This document shows positions 21,660 through 32,462 of a stretch of DNA of 64,000 bases, one piece after another. The notes beneath the pieces are model-generated. The model worked only from the letters and a program-made list of their open reading frames with translations, did not search any database and was not told the origin of the DNA. The DNA is from Protonemura montana (taxonomy: Eukaryota; Arthropoda; Insecta; Plecoptera; Nemouridae): positions 2,969,001 to 3,033,000 of the forward strand of contig OX387610.1 in NCBI GenBank assembly GCA_947568835.1, given 5' to 3'. Within the stretch, counting starts at the first letter, position 1; the number at the start of each line of letters is the position of its first letter. Made by a program: the position numbers and the translations under genes.

Positions 21660-22398
21660 AAACCTGTGGTAGCATAAGGTAGCAGAATTGAGAAGCTCTG
21701 TCAGGCGATCTCAGCATCTCCATGGCTATCAAACGTTGAATCTACCATTGAACCTTCTATGCTAGGCCATGATATACCCGTGGTATCATAAGATAGCAGA
21801 ATTGAGAAGCTCTGTCAGGCGATCTCAGCATCTCCCTGGCTACCAAACGTTGAATCTACCATTGAACCTCCTATGCTAGGCCATGATATACCCGTGGTAT
21901 CATAAGATAGCAGAATTGAGAAGCTCTGTCAGGCGATCTCAGCATCTCCCTGGCTACCAAACGTTGAATCTACCATTGAACCTCCTATGCTAGGCCATGA
22001 TATACCCGTGGTAACATAAGATAGCAGAATTGAGAAGCTCTGTCAGGCGATCTCAGCATCTCCCTGGCTACCAAACGTTGAATCTACCATTGAACCTCCT
22101 ATGCTAGGCCATGATATACCAGTGGTAACATAAGATAGCAGAATTGAGAAGCTCTGTCAGACGATCTCAGCATCTCTATGGCTACCAAACGTTGAATCTA
22201 CCATTGAACCTCCTATGCTAGGCCATGATATACCCGTGGTGACATAAGATAGCAGAATTGAGAAGCTCTGTCAGGTGATCTCAGCATCTCCATGGCTACC
22301 AAACGTTGAATCTACCATTGAACCTCCTATGCTAGGCCATGATATACCCCAGGCAACATAAGACAGCATAACTGAGAAGCTCTGTCAGGCGATCAAGA
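21660..22398. repeat. 114-bp satellite array, about 6.5 units
   Basis: Unit starts (cgttgaatct) at about 21734, 21848, 21962, 22076, 22190 and 22304, an exact period of 114, in the same orientation as the array at 1-375. The first and last units are diverged (ctgtggtagcataaggtagc; accccaggcaacataagac). Confidence 0.95.
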
Positions 22399-24573
22399 AG
22401 TGTCAATTTTTTTCCTTGTGTAATAGAGAAAGGTGCAAAACTGTGAATTATTATACCTTCATGGTGTGCGCGAATATGATGAGGGTCACACGGTACGACA
22501 TAGTGGTGCACATGCTATCGAACTTTTATGCCAATTTTAGCTCACAGTTGCAAGAGTTGGAATAAGGGCAAAAAACGCATAGGTAAAATGTTTTCACTAT
22601 ATACGGGATATGCTTAGAGTTTGGTTAGAACTCATTCAACGATCCAAATTTAGAGTATTTCTGGCTGAACTGTCTATTTAGAAACCTAAAAAAAACAGCT
22701 GATACACAGCCTTCTAGCAACATGCACACATACAAGTTCAGAAAGGCCGTGTCCCAGCCATTTTCGTTTGTCGTTTTTATCCTAGATAGACAGTAACTTC
22801 AAACATGTTTCTTGGTTTATTTTAATGTTTGTCCTCAGTCCTTTTACACAAAGCAGCGTAGCGGTCAAAACCCTCTAGAGAGAGAGAGTGAGAGAGAAAG
22901 ATACAACAATTAATTTTACGACCTAGTCTAGCTCATAATAAATTTGGCGTTGCGTACTAGATACGTTGGGAATATGTCGCATGTTTTCCTGAACCCATTT
23001 CAAGTATCCTATACGATACTCTAAGTGTACACCTACCTTGCCTGTCAACAAAGATATGCATATGCCATATTATTATCTGCTTAATGGCAAACTGTGACAT
23101 GTGGTGAACAGATGATCACAATTAGACGAAACGAAACAGCTGATGATGCAACGCGTCCGAGCTGTGGTCTGGCACGACATGGCAGCGAAAAATGTGTCAA
23201 ATCTGACATTTTCTGTCATTGAAACCTGAGTATTTAAATGCTAGGTAAAACAACTAATTTTAAATATGTGTATATATATTTCTTTTTTTTGAGAATTCTT
23301 GGGGATGTAAATGCCAGGTTTCAACAAAATGTTTAACCATGGTTTAACTATAAGTTTGATCTATAGCTCACAGAAACATTTCCTTGGTTAAGACTAGCTT
23401 TTCTAGTTGTTGCTTTACTTTAAAAGAACGGTTGAACTGTGACCTATGTCACTAATATTTTATATTATGCTTCTGTTACGAAGCACCGAGAAACAATTCC
23501 GGTTTGTAAAAATGTCGAGACCTCTTCTCGCAAAGGTAACCAGAAAAAGTGCGTATTAGCCGTTTATGAATTTAAATTTTTCATTTCGTTGTCGAATTTT
23601 AATATATTACAGTATAAAAAGCGTTCGAAACGTTGTAATTTTATAAATATTTAGTGGGTCTACATTTTAAAACAGCTGCAAATACGCTGTAATCAATTAG
23701 CATTAACGAAAGCTACCACGTGGAATAGCACCGATCATAAAAAAGTGTCAAATTCTTGCGATTATTATCGTTTTGGTTCGTAGACAGATTTAATTACATA
23801 AGTAATTAGTAATTAATTCACTAGACAAACGTGACTTAAACCATAGAAATCAAAAATATTATTACAAACATATATATCTTACCTTCCAAGCCAGATCGTT
23901 GAGCGATTTTTGAAAAATCTTGACGAAATTTATCCACAAAACTAAGGTGAAACAACGGAACTGTTTTAAAACGCACTGGTTTATTCTCTTAACTGACTCT
24001 TTAACGGTTCGTTAAGGCAAACCCTTGTGTTGGCTGCGTGAATATTTACGCTGCTTGTTTTGGCCACGCCGCCTGGTCGAGGCTTGCAACTGTCAGACGA
24101 CCTCCAGCTACGGGTGCTGTCGGCCTAATGTTGCTACCGCTGCTCGCAGTCGACCTGGCAGCTGGCGAGACGAGCGTCGGCGTCGGCGTCGGTATGGGGC
24201 GTCGGTGGACGGCGCATGGACGGGTCGCGGGGAGTTGGAAGTGTTTTTTGGGTTTGAGGATTTTTTCAATGTGACTTTTACGATTTTCTGTACGATTTTT
24301 TTTTGTACACATTTTGTGAATTTTAACGATTGTTTCTGTGTGTGTGTGTGTTTTTTAGTGTCGTTAAGATTATTGGATGTGAATTTTTACGATTTTTTTT
24401 ATGTGAACTTAACATTTTTTTTTTTTTTTTGAGCTGTCAGTTTTACAAATTTTTGAACTGAATGGTTGTGAGCATTTTGTAAATTTTAACGTTTATTTGC
24501 ATTTTTTTTTGTGTGGTTTAACGAATTTCTTCCTAAAGTTAACGGTTTTCTTAAGGCAGTTAAATTAACGGCC
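22399..24573. other. Non-coding stretch
   Basis: Mostly AT-rich, with an AG-rich microsatellite at about 22877-22900. 24025-24240 is GC-rich and open on both strands but unrecognised. 24250-24510 is T-rich with irregular ttttacgatt motifs. Confidence 0.35.
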
Positions 24574-25432
24574 TCGTTTGCTCAGCAGCAAGCGCCATCG
24601 GGTGGCACCTACCGTTACCACGTGTTGCCAGCCTCGTTTGCTCAGCAGCAAGCGCCATCGGGTGGCACCTACCGTTACCACGTGTTGCCAGCCTCGTTTG
24701 CTCAGCAGCAAGCGCCATCGGGTGGCACATACCGTTACCACGTGTTACCGGCCTCGTTTGCTCAGCAGCAAGCGCCATCGGGTGGCACCTACCGTTACCA
24801 CGTGTTGCCAGCCTCGTTTGCTCAGCAGCAAGCGCCATCGGGTGGCATCTACCGTTACCACGTGTTGCCGGCCTCGTTTGCTCAGCAGCAAGCGCCATCG
24901 GGTGGCAGCTACCGTTACCACGTGTTGCCGGCCTCGTTTGCTCAGCAGCAAGCGCCATCGGGTGGCATCTACCGTTACCACGTGTTGCCAGCCTCGTTTG
25001 CTCAGCAGCAAGCGCCATCGGGTGGCACCTACCGTTACTACGTGTTGCCGGTCTCGTTTGCTCAGCAGCAAGCGCCATCGGGTGGCATCTACCGTTACCA
25101 CGTGTTGCCAGCCTCGTTTGCTCAGCAGCAAGCGCCATCGGGTGGCACCTACCGTTACCACGTGTTGCCGGCCTCGTTTGCTCAGCAGCAAGCGCCATCG
25201 GGTGGCATCTACCGTTACCACGTGTTGCCAGCCTCGTTTGCTCAGCAGCAAGCGCCATCGGGTGGCACCTACCGTTACCACGTGTTGCCGGCCTCGTTTG
25301 CTCAGCAGCTAACGCCATCGGGTGGCACCTACCGTTACCACGTTTTGCCGGCCACGTTTGCTCAGCAGCAAGCGCCATCGTGTGGCACCTACCGTTACCA
25401 CGTGTTGCCAGCCTCGTTTGCTCAGCAGAAAG
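24574..25432. repeat. 60-bp minisatellite, about 14 units (third locus)
   Basis: Reverse orientation to 8393-8871: gcctcgtttgctcagcagca, agcgccatcgggtggcacct, accgttaccacgtgttgcc. A frame of about 308 codons runs through it on the plus strand (20-residue repeat containing FAQQQAPSGG), and 244-297 codon frames run in others. The long plus frame has no in-frame ATG before the array and no ATG inside the unit. Openness in several frames at once follows from a stop-free 60-bp unit. Units 7-12 alternate two variants (gcatct...gcca, gcacct...gccg). Each unit has a CACGTG palindrome unless mutated. Confidence 0.93.
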
Positions 25433-25765
25433 TTTAATTTTAGCTCCTACCACAAACTAAGTTAAATATTTAACGAAATCTCTGACTGCATATGGATTCC
25501 GAGTGCATTTGATAATATTTTTATCAATGAAATAACAGTAACAAGTATTTTTATTGGATCTATTTTTCAAACTTCAGTCACTTGTGTTTGACTTGGCCAA
25601 AGATAAAGGCAAAAGAATAAAAAAAAACCTTCTTCCTCAAAAGCGACAAATGTACTGCAAAATAACGTAAACAGAACATAAATCGCTTGGTTAATTATTT
25701 CAAATTTTGTGCAACATCGAAAACATCAGGTTAAATCAACTGTCTACGAATTTCTGTCAATTGCT
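25433..25765. other. Non-coding stretch
   Basis: AT-rich, nothing recognised. Confidence 0.4.
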
Positions 25766-26011
25766 ATCTTGGAGCCAAACTATTCAACGCCCTACCAAAA
25801 AATGTCAAAACCATGAAAATTAAATTTCTGTCTTGCAACAGAAATTAAAAGAGTATCTAATAACAAAATGTTTTTACTCAATAGACGAATACCTTGATTC
25901 TGTATGATGTACTTATTTATAGGTATTTATTTATATTATATTTATATTTGTATATTGTATTTTTGTATTTTACTGACGTATTCACATCCATGATCAATCG
26001 AATAAAAAGAA

Positions 26012-26050
<39 letters not shown>

Positions 26051-26052
26051 AT
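25766..26052 (+). pseudogene. LINE 3' end, broken
   Basis: Decayed C-terminus of a non-LTR reverse transcriptase: LGAKLFNALPKNVK, then a frameshift, then KEYLITKCFYSIDEYLDSV and stop at 25905-25907. The pattern of an NKLP-like motif followed by an FYS.xEYL ending is typical of Jockey/CR1-type LINEs. An AT-rich 3' UTR and an (ATT)n tail at about 26014-26050 complete a LINE-type end. Confidence 0.75.
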
Positions 26053-26301
26053 ACCTAGGAGACCAAAATCCACAGCCCCCTTTACATGGCACGAGCAAAA
26101 ACCGAATCCCCCTCAAAAAATATTGGCATAACCACGGAAAAAATCACCAAAAAAACACGACCAATTTATCATTGAATCAATTCGGACCGTACCCGAAAAA
26201 AAAACCTGCCAAAAGCAGCCCAATATTTCCTCTTTACCATCCATTTTTTAACCCCATTCAAGGGCGAGTCGCGCTATGTTCAGGTATTTAGCAATACAAA
26301 G

Positions 26302-26386
26302 AGAGTGCTAGGGGTGGGGGTGGTTGGGGTGGGGGTGGTTGGGGTGGGGGTGGTTGGGGTGGGGGTGCTTGGGGTGGGGGTGGTGT
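26302..26386. repeat. 15-bp G-rich minisatellite
   Basis: About five units of ggggtgggggtggtt. Runs of four and five G with short T spacers are capable of forming G-quadruplexes. Confidence 0.9.
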
Positions 26387-26607
26387 TAATGTATGGTATC
26401 GAGTGTTCTGCTGGCATGGCGCGTAGAGGGTTGGCTAGGGGATTGAGGGGGGGGGGGGAGATCGCTCTTCTATGCTCTTTGATGGCTCTCCGAGCTGTCA
26501 AAACCAGTCTCTTGGTTTCCATAGGAACAAGATGTACCCCCCTCCCCCACCCCTCGTGTCGCCCTCTCTACATGTTCGTGGCAGACATTTATCAAAATAA
26601 TGGAGTG
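26387..26607. other. G/C-skewed spacer
   Basis: Contains a G run at about 26448-26458 and a C-rich stretch (cccccctcccccacccc) at about 26538. No gene recognised. Confidence 0.4.
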
Positions 26608-28066
26608 TTAATTGGTTGCTAAGAGAGAATTACTTGTTATTTGGTTGCTAAGAGAGAATTACTTGTTATTTGGTTGCTATGTGAGAATTACTTGTTATTT
26701 GGTTGCTAAGAGAGAATTACTTGTTATTTGGTTGCTAAGAGAGAATTACTTGTTATTTGGTTGCTAAGAGAGAATTACTTGTTATTTGGTTGCTAAGAGA
26801 GAATTACTTGTTATTTGGTTGCTAAGAGGGAATTACTTGTTATTTGGTTGCTAAGAGAGAATTACTTGTTATTTGGTTGCTATGTGAGAATTACTTGTTA
26901 TTTGGTTGCTAAGAGAGAATTACTTGTTATTTGGTTGCTAAGAGAGAATTACTTGTTATTTGGTTGCTAAGAGAGAATTACTTGTTATTTGGTTGCTAAG
27001 AGAGAATTACTTGTTATTTGGTTGCTATGTGAGAATTACTTGTTAATTGGTTGCTAAGAGAGAATTACTTGTTATTTGGTTGCTAAGAGAGAATTACTTG
27101 TTATTTGGTTGCTAAGAGAGAATTACTTGTTATTTGGTTGCTATGAGAGAATTACTTGTTATTTGGTTGCTAAGAGAGAATTACTTGTTATTTGGTTGCT
27201 ATGAGAGAATTACTTGTTATTTGGTTGCTAAGAGAGAATTACTTGTTATTTGGTTGCTAAGAGAGAATTACTTGTTATTTGGTTGCTAAGAGAGAATTAC
27301 TTGTTATTTGGTTGCTATGAGAGAATTACTTGTTATTTGGTTGCTAAGAGAGAATTAATTGTTATTTGGTTGCTATGAGAGAATTACTTGTTATTTGGTT
27401 GCTATGAGAGAATTACTTGTTATTTGGTTGCTAAGAGAGAATTACTTGTTATTTGGTTGCTAAGAGAGAATTACTTGTTATTTGGTTGCTAAGAGAGAAT
27501 TACTTGTTAATTGGTTGCTATGTGAGAATTACTTGTTATTTGGTTGCTATGAGAGAATTACTTGTTATTTGGTTGCTAAGAGAGAATTACTTGTTATTTG
27601 GTTGCTAAGAGAGAATTACTTGTTATTTGGTTGCTAAGAGAGAATTACTTGTTATTTGGTTGCTATGAGAGAATTACTTGTTATTTGGTTGCTAAGAGAG
27701 AATTACTTGTTATTTGGTTGCTATGTGAGAATTACTTGTTATTTGGTTGCTATGTGAGAATTACTTGTTATTTGGTTGCTAAGAGAGAATTACTTGTTAT
27801 TTGGTTGCTAAGAGAGAATTACTTGTTATTTGGTTGCTATGTGAGAATTACTTGTTATTTGGTTGCTATGTGAGAATTACTTGTTATTTGGTTGCTAAGA
27901 GAGAATTACTTGTTATTTGGTTGCTATGAGAGAATTACTTGTTATTTGGTTGCTATGTGAGAATTACTTGTTATTTGGTTGCTAAGAGAGAATTACTTGT
28001 TATTTGGTTGCTAAGAGAGAATTACTTGTTATTTGGTTGCTATGAGAGAATTACTTGTTATTTGGT
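26608..28066. repeat. 29-bp minisatellite, about 50 units
   Basis: Unit landmarks ttggttgctaagagagaat and tacttgttat. Counted period 29 over about 1.46 kb. Three main variants differ at one position block: gctaagagag, gctatgtgag, gctatgagag, plus rare aattgg for atttgg. A periodic open frame of 91 codons inside is a by-product (29 residues = 87 bp). Confidence 0.97.
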
Positions 28067-29224
28067 ATTTGGTAAGCATTTTCAATAACACCTTTATAAA
28101 ATCGCAAAAAAAACACGTTTCTTAGTAAACGGGTTGACATTTTTCAAAGAAAATCAATTAATCCTGAACAGTTTTTCTTTTAACAATTATAAAAAAAACA
28201 TAAATAACTCTGAACTAATCCAGTTTTCCTCGCTTTCCAAAAGCTCCGATCTACAGCCAACTATCGCGATGGAAAACATTTTCATCGCCGGCGCCGACTA
28301 AAGGGTGGTCTGGTGGGATCCCGGGGTCTGCCAGTGACGTCCTAGATATATTGATATGAACACAAGAAAGTTGAGGAGCAAATGAAGTTGCAGTCAGTCG
28401 CAGGATCTCTTCGTAGCATGCTTCCTGACTCTGATAGTGGCATGTGAAAAATCACTGCTACAACAATAAGAAGCTATCGTGGCTATCCGGGCCCTTCTCT
28501 ACCACATCTATATATATATATATGTCACGTGTTTTCAGCTGTATATTTGTGCGAAAATATCGTTGGAAATGAGAGAGGTGAATGGTGAAAAGTTGAGACT
28601 GAAATTGAGTAATTTTCTCTCGTTTTCTGAGACTATTATATCAATGGCTGGTACATCATTATTCGTTCGTTGGCTGTATCGGAGTTGCAAAAATCTGTGT
28701 GAATCTGGTAGCTTCCCTCTAAAAAAAAATCGCACCTTTAATTCGACTAGATAAAATGCAGTCTTCATTTTGTTGCAAAAAGCTACGGATCGATTCGTTC
28801 ATTAATTGGATTCTCTATTCGCGTGGCTTTGATAGTTTGATGATGATTGTTATTTGATAAATGAACAAAAAAAAAGGGTCTAATGGCCAAATCTGGCGTC
28901 GAGAATCGAGAACTATTCTCTCTGGAGATATTGCCGAAGATATATTGATTTGATTTTCATCATTTATTGAACTTGTTCGTAAGCGTATCAGTGATAAAAT
29001 TTACTGTTGTCATTCAATGAAACAACCGATTGTAATAAATTGCATCTTTGGAAAGCCGCACGTTTCCAATGAGAGGAAGAAGAAACCTCTTGTGTCAAAA
29101 ATGTACCTAAATGGCCGATACCTGACATATATCAACCATAATTTCACCCGGCAAGTAAATACATCAAACCAACACTGTCACTAATCCACAACAAGTATAC
29201 TAGCCCTAATTATTATTATTATTA
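28067..29224. other. Non-coding stretch
   Basis: No gene recognised. 28250-28340 is GC-richer. Open frames of 77-91 codons at 28479-28768 on opposite strands have no family resemblance. Confidence 0.35.
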
Positions 29225-29738
29225 TTTGTGGTGTTTAACGACGCACTGTTTTGACAACTGGCCCTGCGGCACTGGTCTAATGGCGTCGGTGAATGAGTGT
29301 ATGATGATGAGGATGATGATGAACCTAACCTAGCCTAGAAGGGAGGAGGGGAAACCCGGTGCGGCACGTAGCCTACTCCTGTCAAAGAGCACCAAAGGGA
29401 CCACCGGCTTAACGTCCCTTCCGAAGGACGGTACAACGTGAACAACAGGATTCCTCCACAAATCCATGCTGTCGAGAGGTTGATAAGCAAAGCGAGTGAA
29501 GTTGCTGTACTAACTCTCATCCCTTCAACCACTCTCCCGAACAGAACTGGTCATGTGTATGATGGTCACCCATTCAATACCTGACCCAGCGCAGTGTTGC
29601 TTAACTTTCATCCCTCCAACCTCTCTCCCGAACAGAACTGGTCATGTGTATGATGGTCACCCATCCAATACCTGACCCAGCGCAGTGTTGCTTAACTTCG
29701 GTGATCTAACGAGAACCGGTGTTCCCAACACGACAAAC
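29225..29738 (-). mobile_element. 5S-derived SINE, complete-looking, minus strand
   Basis: 3' end at about 29225 (ttgtggtgtttaacgacgca), body, two 5S-like units, and the 5' head ending at about 29738 (ctaacgagaaccggtgttcc, caacacgacaaacc). The head matches that of the copy at 2311. The A/T-rich attatt run just upstream of 29225 is at its 3' side. Confidence 0.85.
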
Positions 29739-31088
29739 CGTTCGGTACTAGCCCCAAAAACCACGTGAACAAATCGAAACAAAACATTATCAAACTAGCT
29801 GCGAGCAAGTGAAACGGGCTTTATTTTTAGCGAGCAATAATACAACAAACGTCTCGCGTCTAACGAGCAAAGCATTGCAGCACATATGTTGTTTGCGAGG
29901 AGTCAGCTGTTCTCGACAGCTGCCAAGCAACAATCAGAGGTCGCCGCCTTCGGACGAAGCACACGCGCCCATGACCGCACCGCAGTCTGTACCGACGCCA
30001 CGTTGGACCGCTCTGCGTTTGGTAAATGACAAGAAAATCGTGTTGCTGAGACTCGTTTTCCGCTTATCATCGATGCTAATTTCAATATGACCGGCCAACT
30101 GTCGCGTAGGCTTCGCGTGGCATATGGGTCCGCACTGGTCTGATTGTCTTACACGGTTCTTGCCCGGCTTGGATTGTGTTTCTGGTAAATTGTTTTCAGT
30201 CGCGAGATCGGATTCAGAATGGGTTTTGTGCGCGATTTTTAGCTCTAGATGTAGGTACTTACATGGGAAATGTAAATCCATATTTGACTGTACACTGCTA
30301 TTGAGGCAGTTTGCCTATTGTTTCTTATAACACACTGATATTTAATTTTAATGATAAAACTAAATTAAACAAATTGAAAAAATGCCTCCTCGTCTTTATA
30401 AAAAATAGAAATACGCCTGTCTTGTGATTCGACCACAAGGGAATTTCGGTGCCTTCAAGGAGATGACAGTAATAAAATAAAATTGACAATTGGTAAAATT
30501 GCGTTTGACATTTGTATCCAATTATTAAAGATATTTTATTGTTAAGTATCACCTTTCTTATGATGGGCTTTTAAATAACAAGCTCGCAGGTGCTCACCAT
30601 TGTATTTGTAATCTCGGGTGTTTCAATGCTGTAAGTCGGCAAGTACTGTTGTTAATTGCCTAAACACAACTAGACAATTAAAACGAGGAAAAAGTTGAAA
30701 TCAAATATTGCCGGTGCATTGGTTCCAGCGCTGGCTGCTACCACTGACTAGCGCTACTGTACGACGATTATATTCAGATCTACGAGAAACTAGCCAGCCA
30801 ATCAGAGAAGCTTAATTTCCCCCCCACTACCATTTCGCGCGGTTCGTTGAAATCTATTTCACGGCAAACTTTCAATATTTTGGGGGATGTCAAATATCCA
30901 TTTCTGAACCAGACACACTTTTTTGGGAGCTATCCATACTTGCAAGTTTCAATTATTACCAATTGGTTTGCCCACAACTAAATTCCAACTCCTAATAGCT
31001 CCAAATCACCTCCAATCTTGACAGGACACCACACATCTGTCAAAATTAAAATTGCATACTTCCAAATCAACAGTCCCACAGTCTTATA
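29739..31088. other. Mostly non-coding; possible exon at 29886-30021
   Basis: An ATG at 29886 opens a 47-codon frame beginning MLFARSQLFSTAAKQQ, which looks like a mitochondrial presequence, with a potential donor at 30021/30022 (tttggtaaat). No downstream exon can be linked, and both strands are open here, so this is only a candidate. The rest is AT-rich with no feature. Confidence 0.25.
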
Positions 31089-31550
31089 CTAGTAAACCAT
31101 ATTAGTCTACATTCCCATCTATCCTATGGCCTCCTCTTTTGGGGAACCACCCCCACACTCAACCCAATTGTATATATTGTAAAGAGCAAAAAGGTGTCAA
31201 ACATTGTGGAAACCCATGGGCATATATTGAGAGGCAACATGGAAATAAACCTAATTGCGACGAATTGCGCTGACAAAGGCCCGCTCTATGTGGGGGTTTG
31301 CCTCTTCAATAAACTACCCGCTGTCCTGAAGTCGACATTGAACGACCAAAACTTTAAGGACAAACTGTTCAATTTCCTTATAAGTAATTGTTTTTACAGT
31401 TTAAAGGAATTTTTAAACTATAAGTTAACATCAGTTAATGAATAATTGTATACTGTATTTTAATTGTAATTGTAATTGTATATTTTAATGACTCACCCAA
31501 TATTACAGTGTAATTCAATTTGGAGCAATAAAAATTATTATTATTATTAA
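31089..31550 (+). pseudogene. LINE 3' fragment with internal deletion
   Basis: 31089 onward reads LVNHISLHSHLSYGLLFWGT, which closely matches the SHLSYGLLFWGTSP segment of the reverse transcriptase at 42109-43510. Part of the protein is missing after it. 31194-31445 then reads to a C-terminus (KGPLYVGVCLFNKLP ... CFYSLKEFL) and stop. A 3' UTR and a TTA-rich tail follow to about 31550. It is a dead copy of a Jockey/CR1-type LINE. Confidence 0.8.
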
Positions 31551-32074
31551 TTATTATTATTAATCCAGGAAAAAATATATTTCAAACCCAGCTTTCAACT
31601 CTCATATTTCCAACCCTCAAGTTCACCCTAATTTTTTTTAGCCTGCATCTTTATCCGACCCCACCCTCATTTATTCCTGATCAACTTTTGCGGTCACACC
31701 TACACCGCTGGAAACAGGAACAAAATCCGAACAACCTCAAACTCAGATGAAATCTTAATCAAATTGCAAAATGTTCCCGTTTGGGCATCAATTTTTGAGA
31801 CGGTTATAGTGTTCATAATAATAAAAAACTTCAAACTCGCACTCCCACCTTGAACACAGCCTACGACACCTGAGCTCTGAAAGCCGGTCTGTGCCGTTCA
31901 TCGTCAAGGTGAATAAACAAGCTAGTTTCCAAACGTGCCAATTAGACCCGTTCTAATATAACGCAGCAATTCACTTTTATACATTAGAGGCGTAGCGAAA
32001 TACCAACCATTTAATATAATTTCTTTTTATGTTTACTAATAACAATAAAAATGTATGCATACTCAATTAAACGA
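31551..32074. other. Non-coding stretch with SINE fragment
   Basis: 31765-31830 (cccgtttgggcatcaatttt, gttatagtgttcataataat) is a plus-arm fragment of the tRNA-like SINE. Nothing else seen. Confidence 0.5.
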
Positions 32075-32376
32075 TTGATTTGTTATGTTTAGCGACGCAA
32101 TATTTCGATAACGGGTCATGTCCCACTGATCCAATAACGTCGGTGAATGAGTGGGTTAAACCTAAAGTAGCCTAGAAGGGAGGAGGGGCAACCCGGTGCC
32201 GGCACGTAGCCTACTCTTGTCGAAGAGCACCAAGGTGACCACCGGCTTAACGTCCCTTCCGAAGGACGGTACAACGTGAACAACAGGATTCCTCTACAAA
32301 TCCATGCTGTCGAGAGGTTGATAAGCAAGGCGAGTGAAGTTGCTGTACTAACTTTCATCCCTCCAACCTCGTCTTA
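32075..32376 (-). mobile_element. 5S-SINE body and 3' end
   Basis: Minus-oriented 3' end (tagcgacgcaatatttcgat) and body (gaaggacggtacaacgtgaa) ending just where the promoter array should begin (actttcatccctccaacctc). The array itself is missing. Confidence 0.85.
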
Positions 32377-32462
32377 GGAACACCGGTCCTCATCAGATCA
32401 CCGAAGTAAAGAAGCACCACGCTAAGTAGCAACCGTTCTAGTTGTTAAGAGCCTGGCACATA
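32377..32462 (+). repeat. Separate 5S-like module in opposite orientation
   Basis: aggaacaccggtcctcatca, gatcaccgaagtaaagaagc and accacgctaagtagc read in plus orientation like 5S rRNA from about nucleotide 25 to 75. Unlike the SINE units it lacks the tattggatgggtga block. It directly abuts the minus-oriented SINE body. Confidence 0.5.

Noticed and set aside
24025-24432. 135-codon frame
   Set aside because: The GC-rich half is open on both strands, the second half is a translation of T-rich DNA, and the frame matches nothing known.
24511-25437. 308-residue repeat protein
   Set aside because: No ATG precedes or occurs in this frame (it opens with GTG), several other frames are equally open, and the same repeat elsewhere is in the opposite orientation and differently truncated.
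26608-28066. CRISPR-like array
   Set aside because: The units are directly contiguous with no unique spacers, and the DNA is eukaryotic. It is a minisatellite. The same applies to the 26-, 34-, 41-, 53- and 60-bp arrays.
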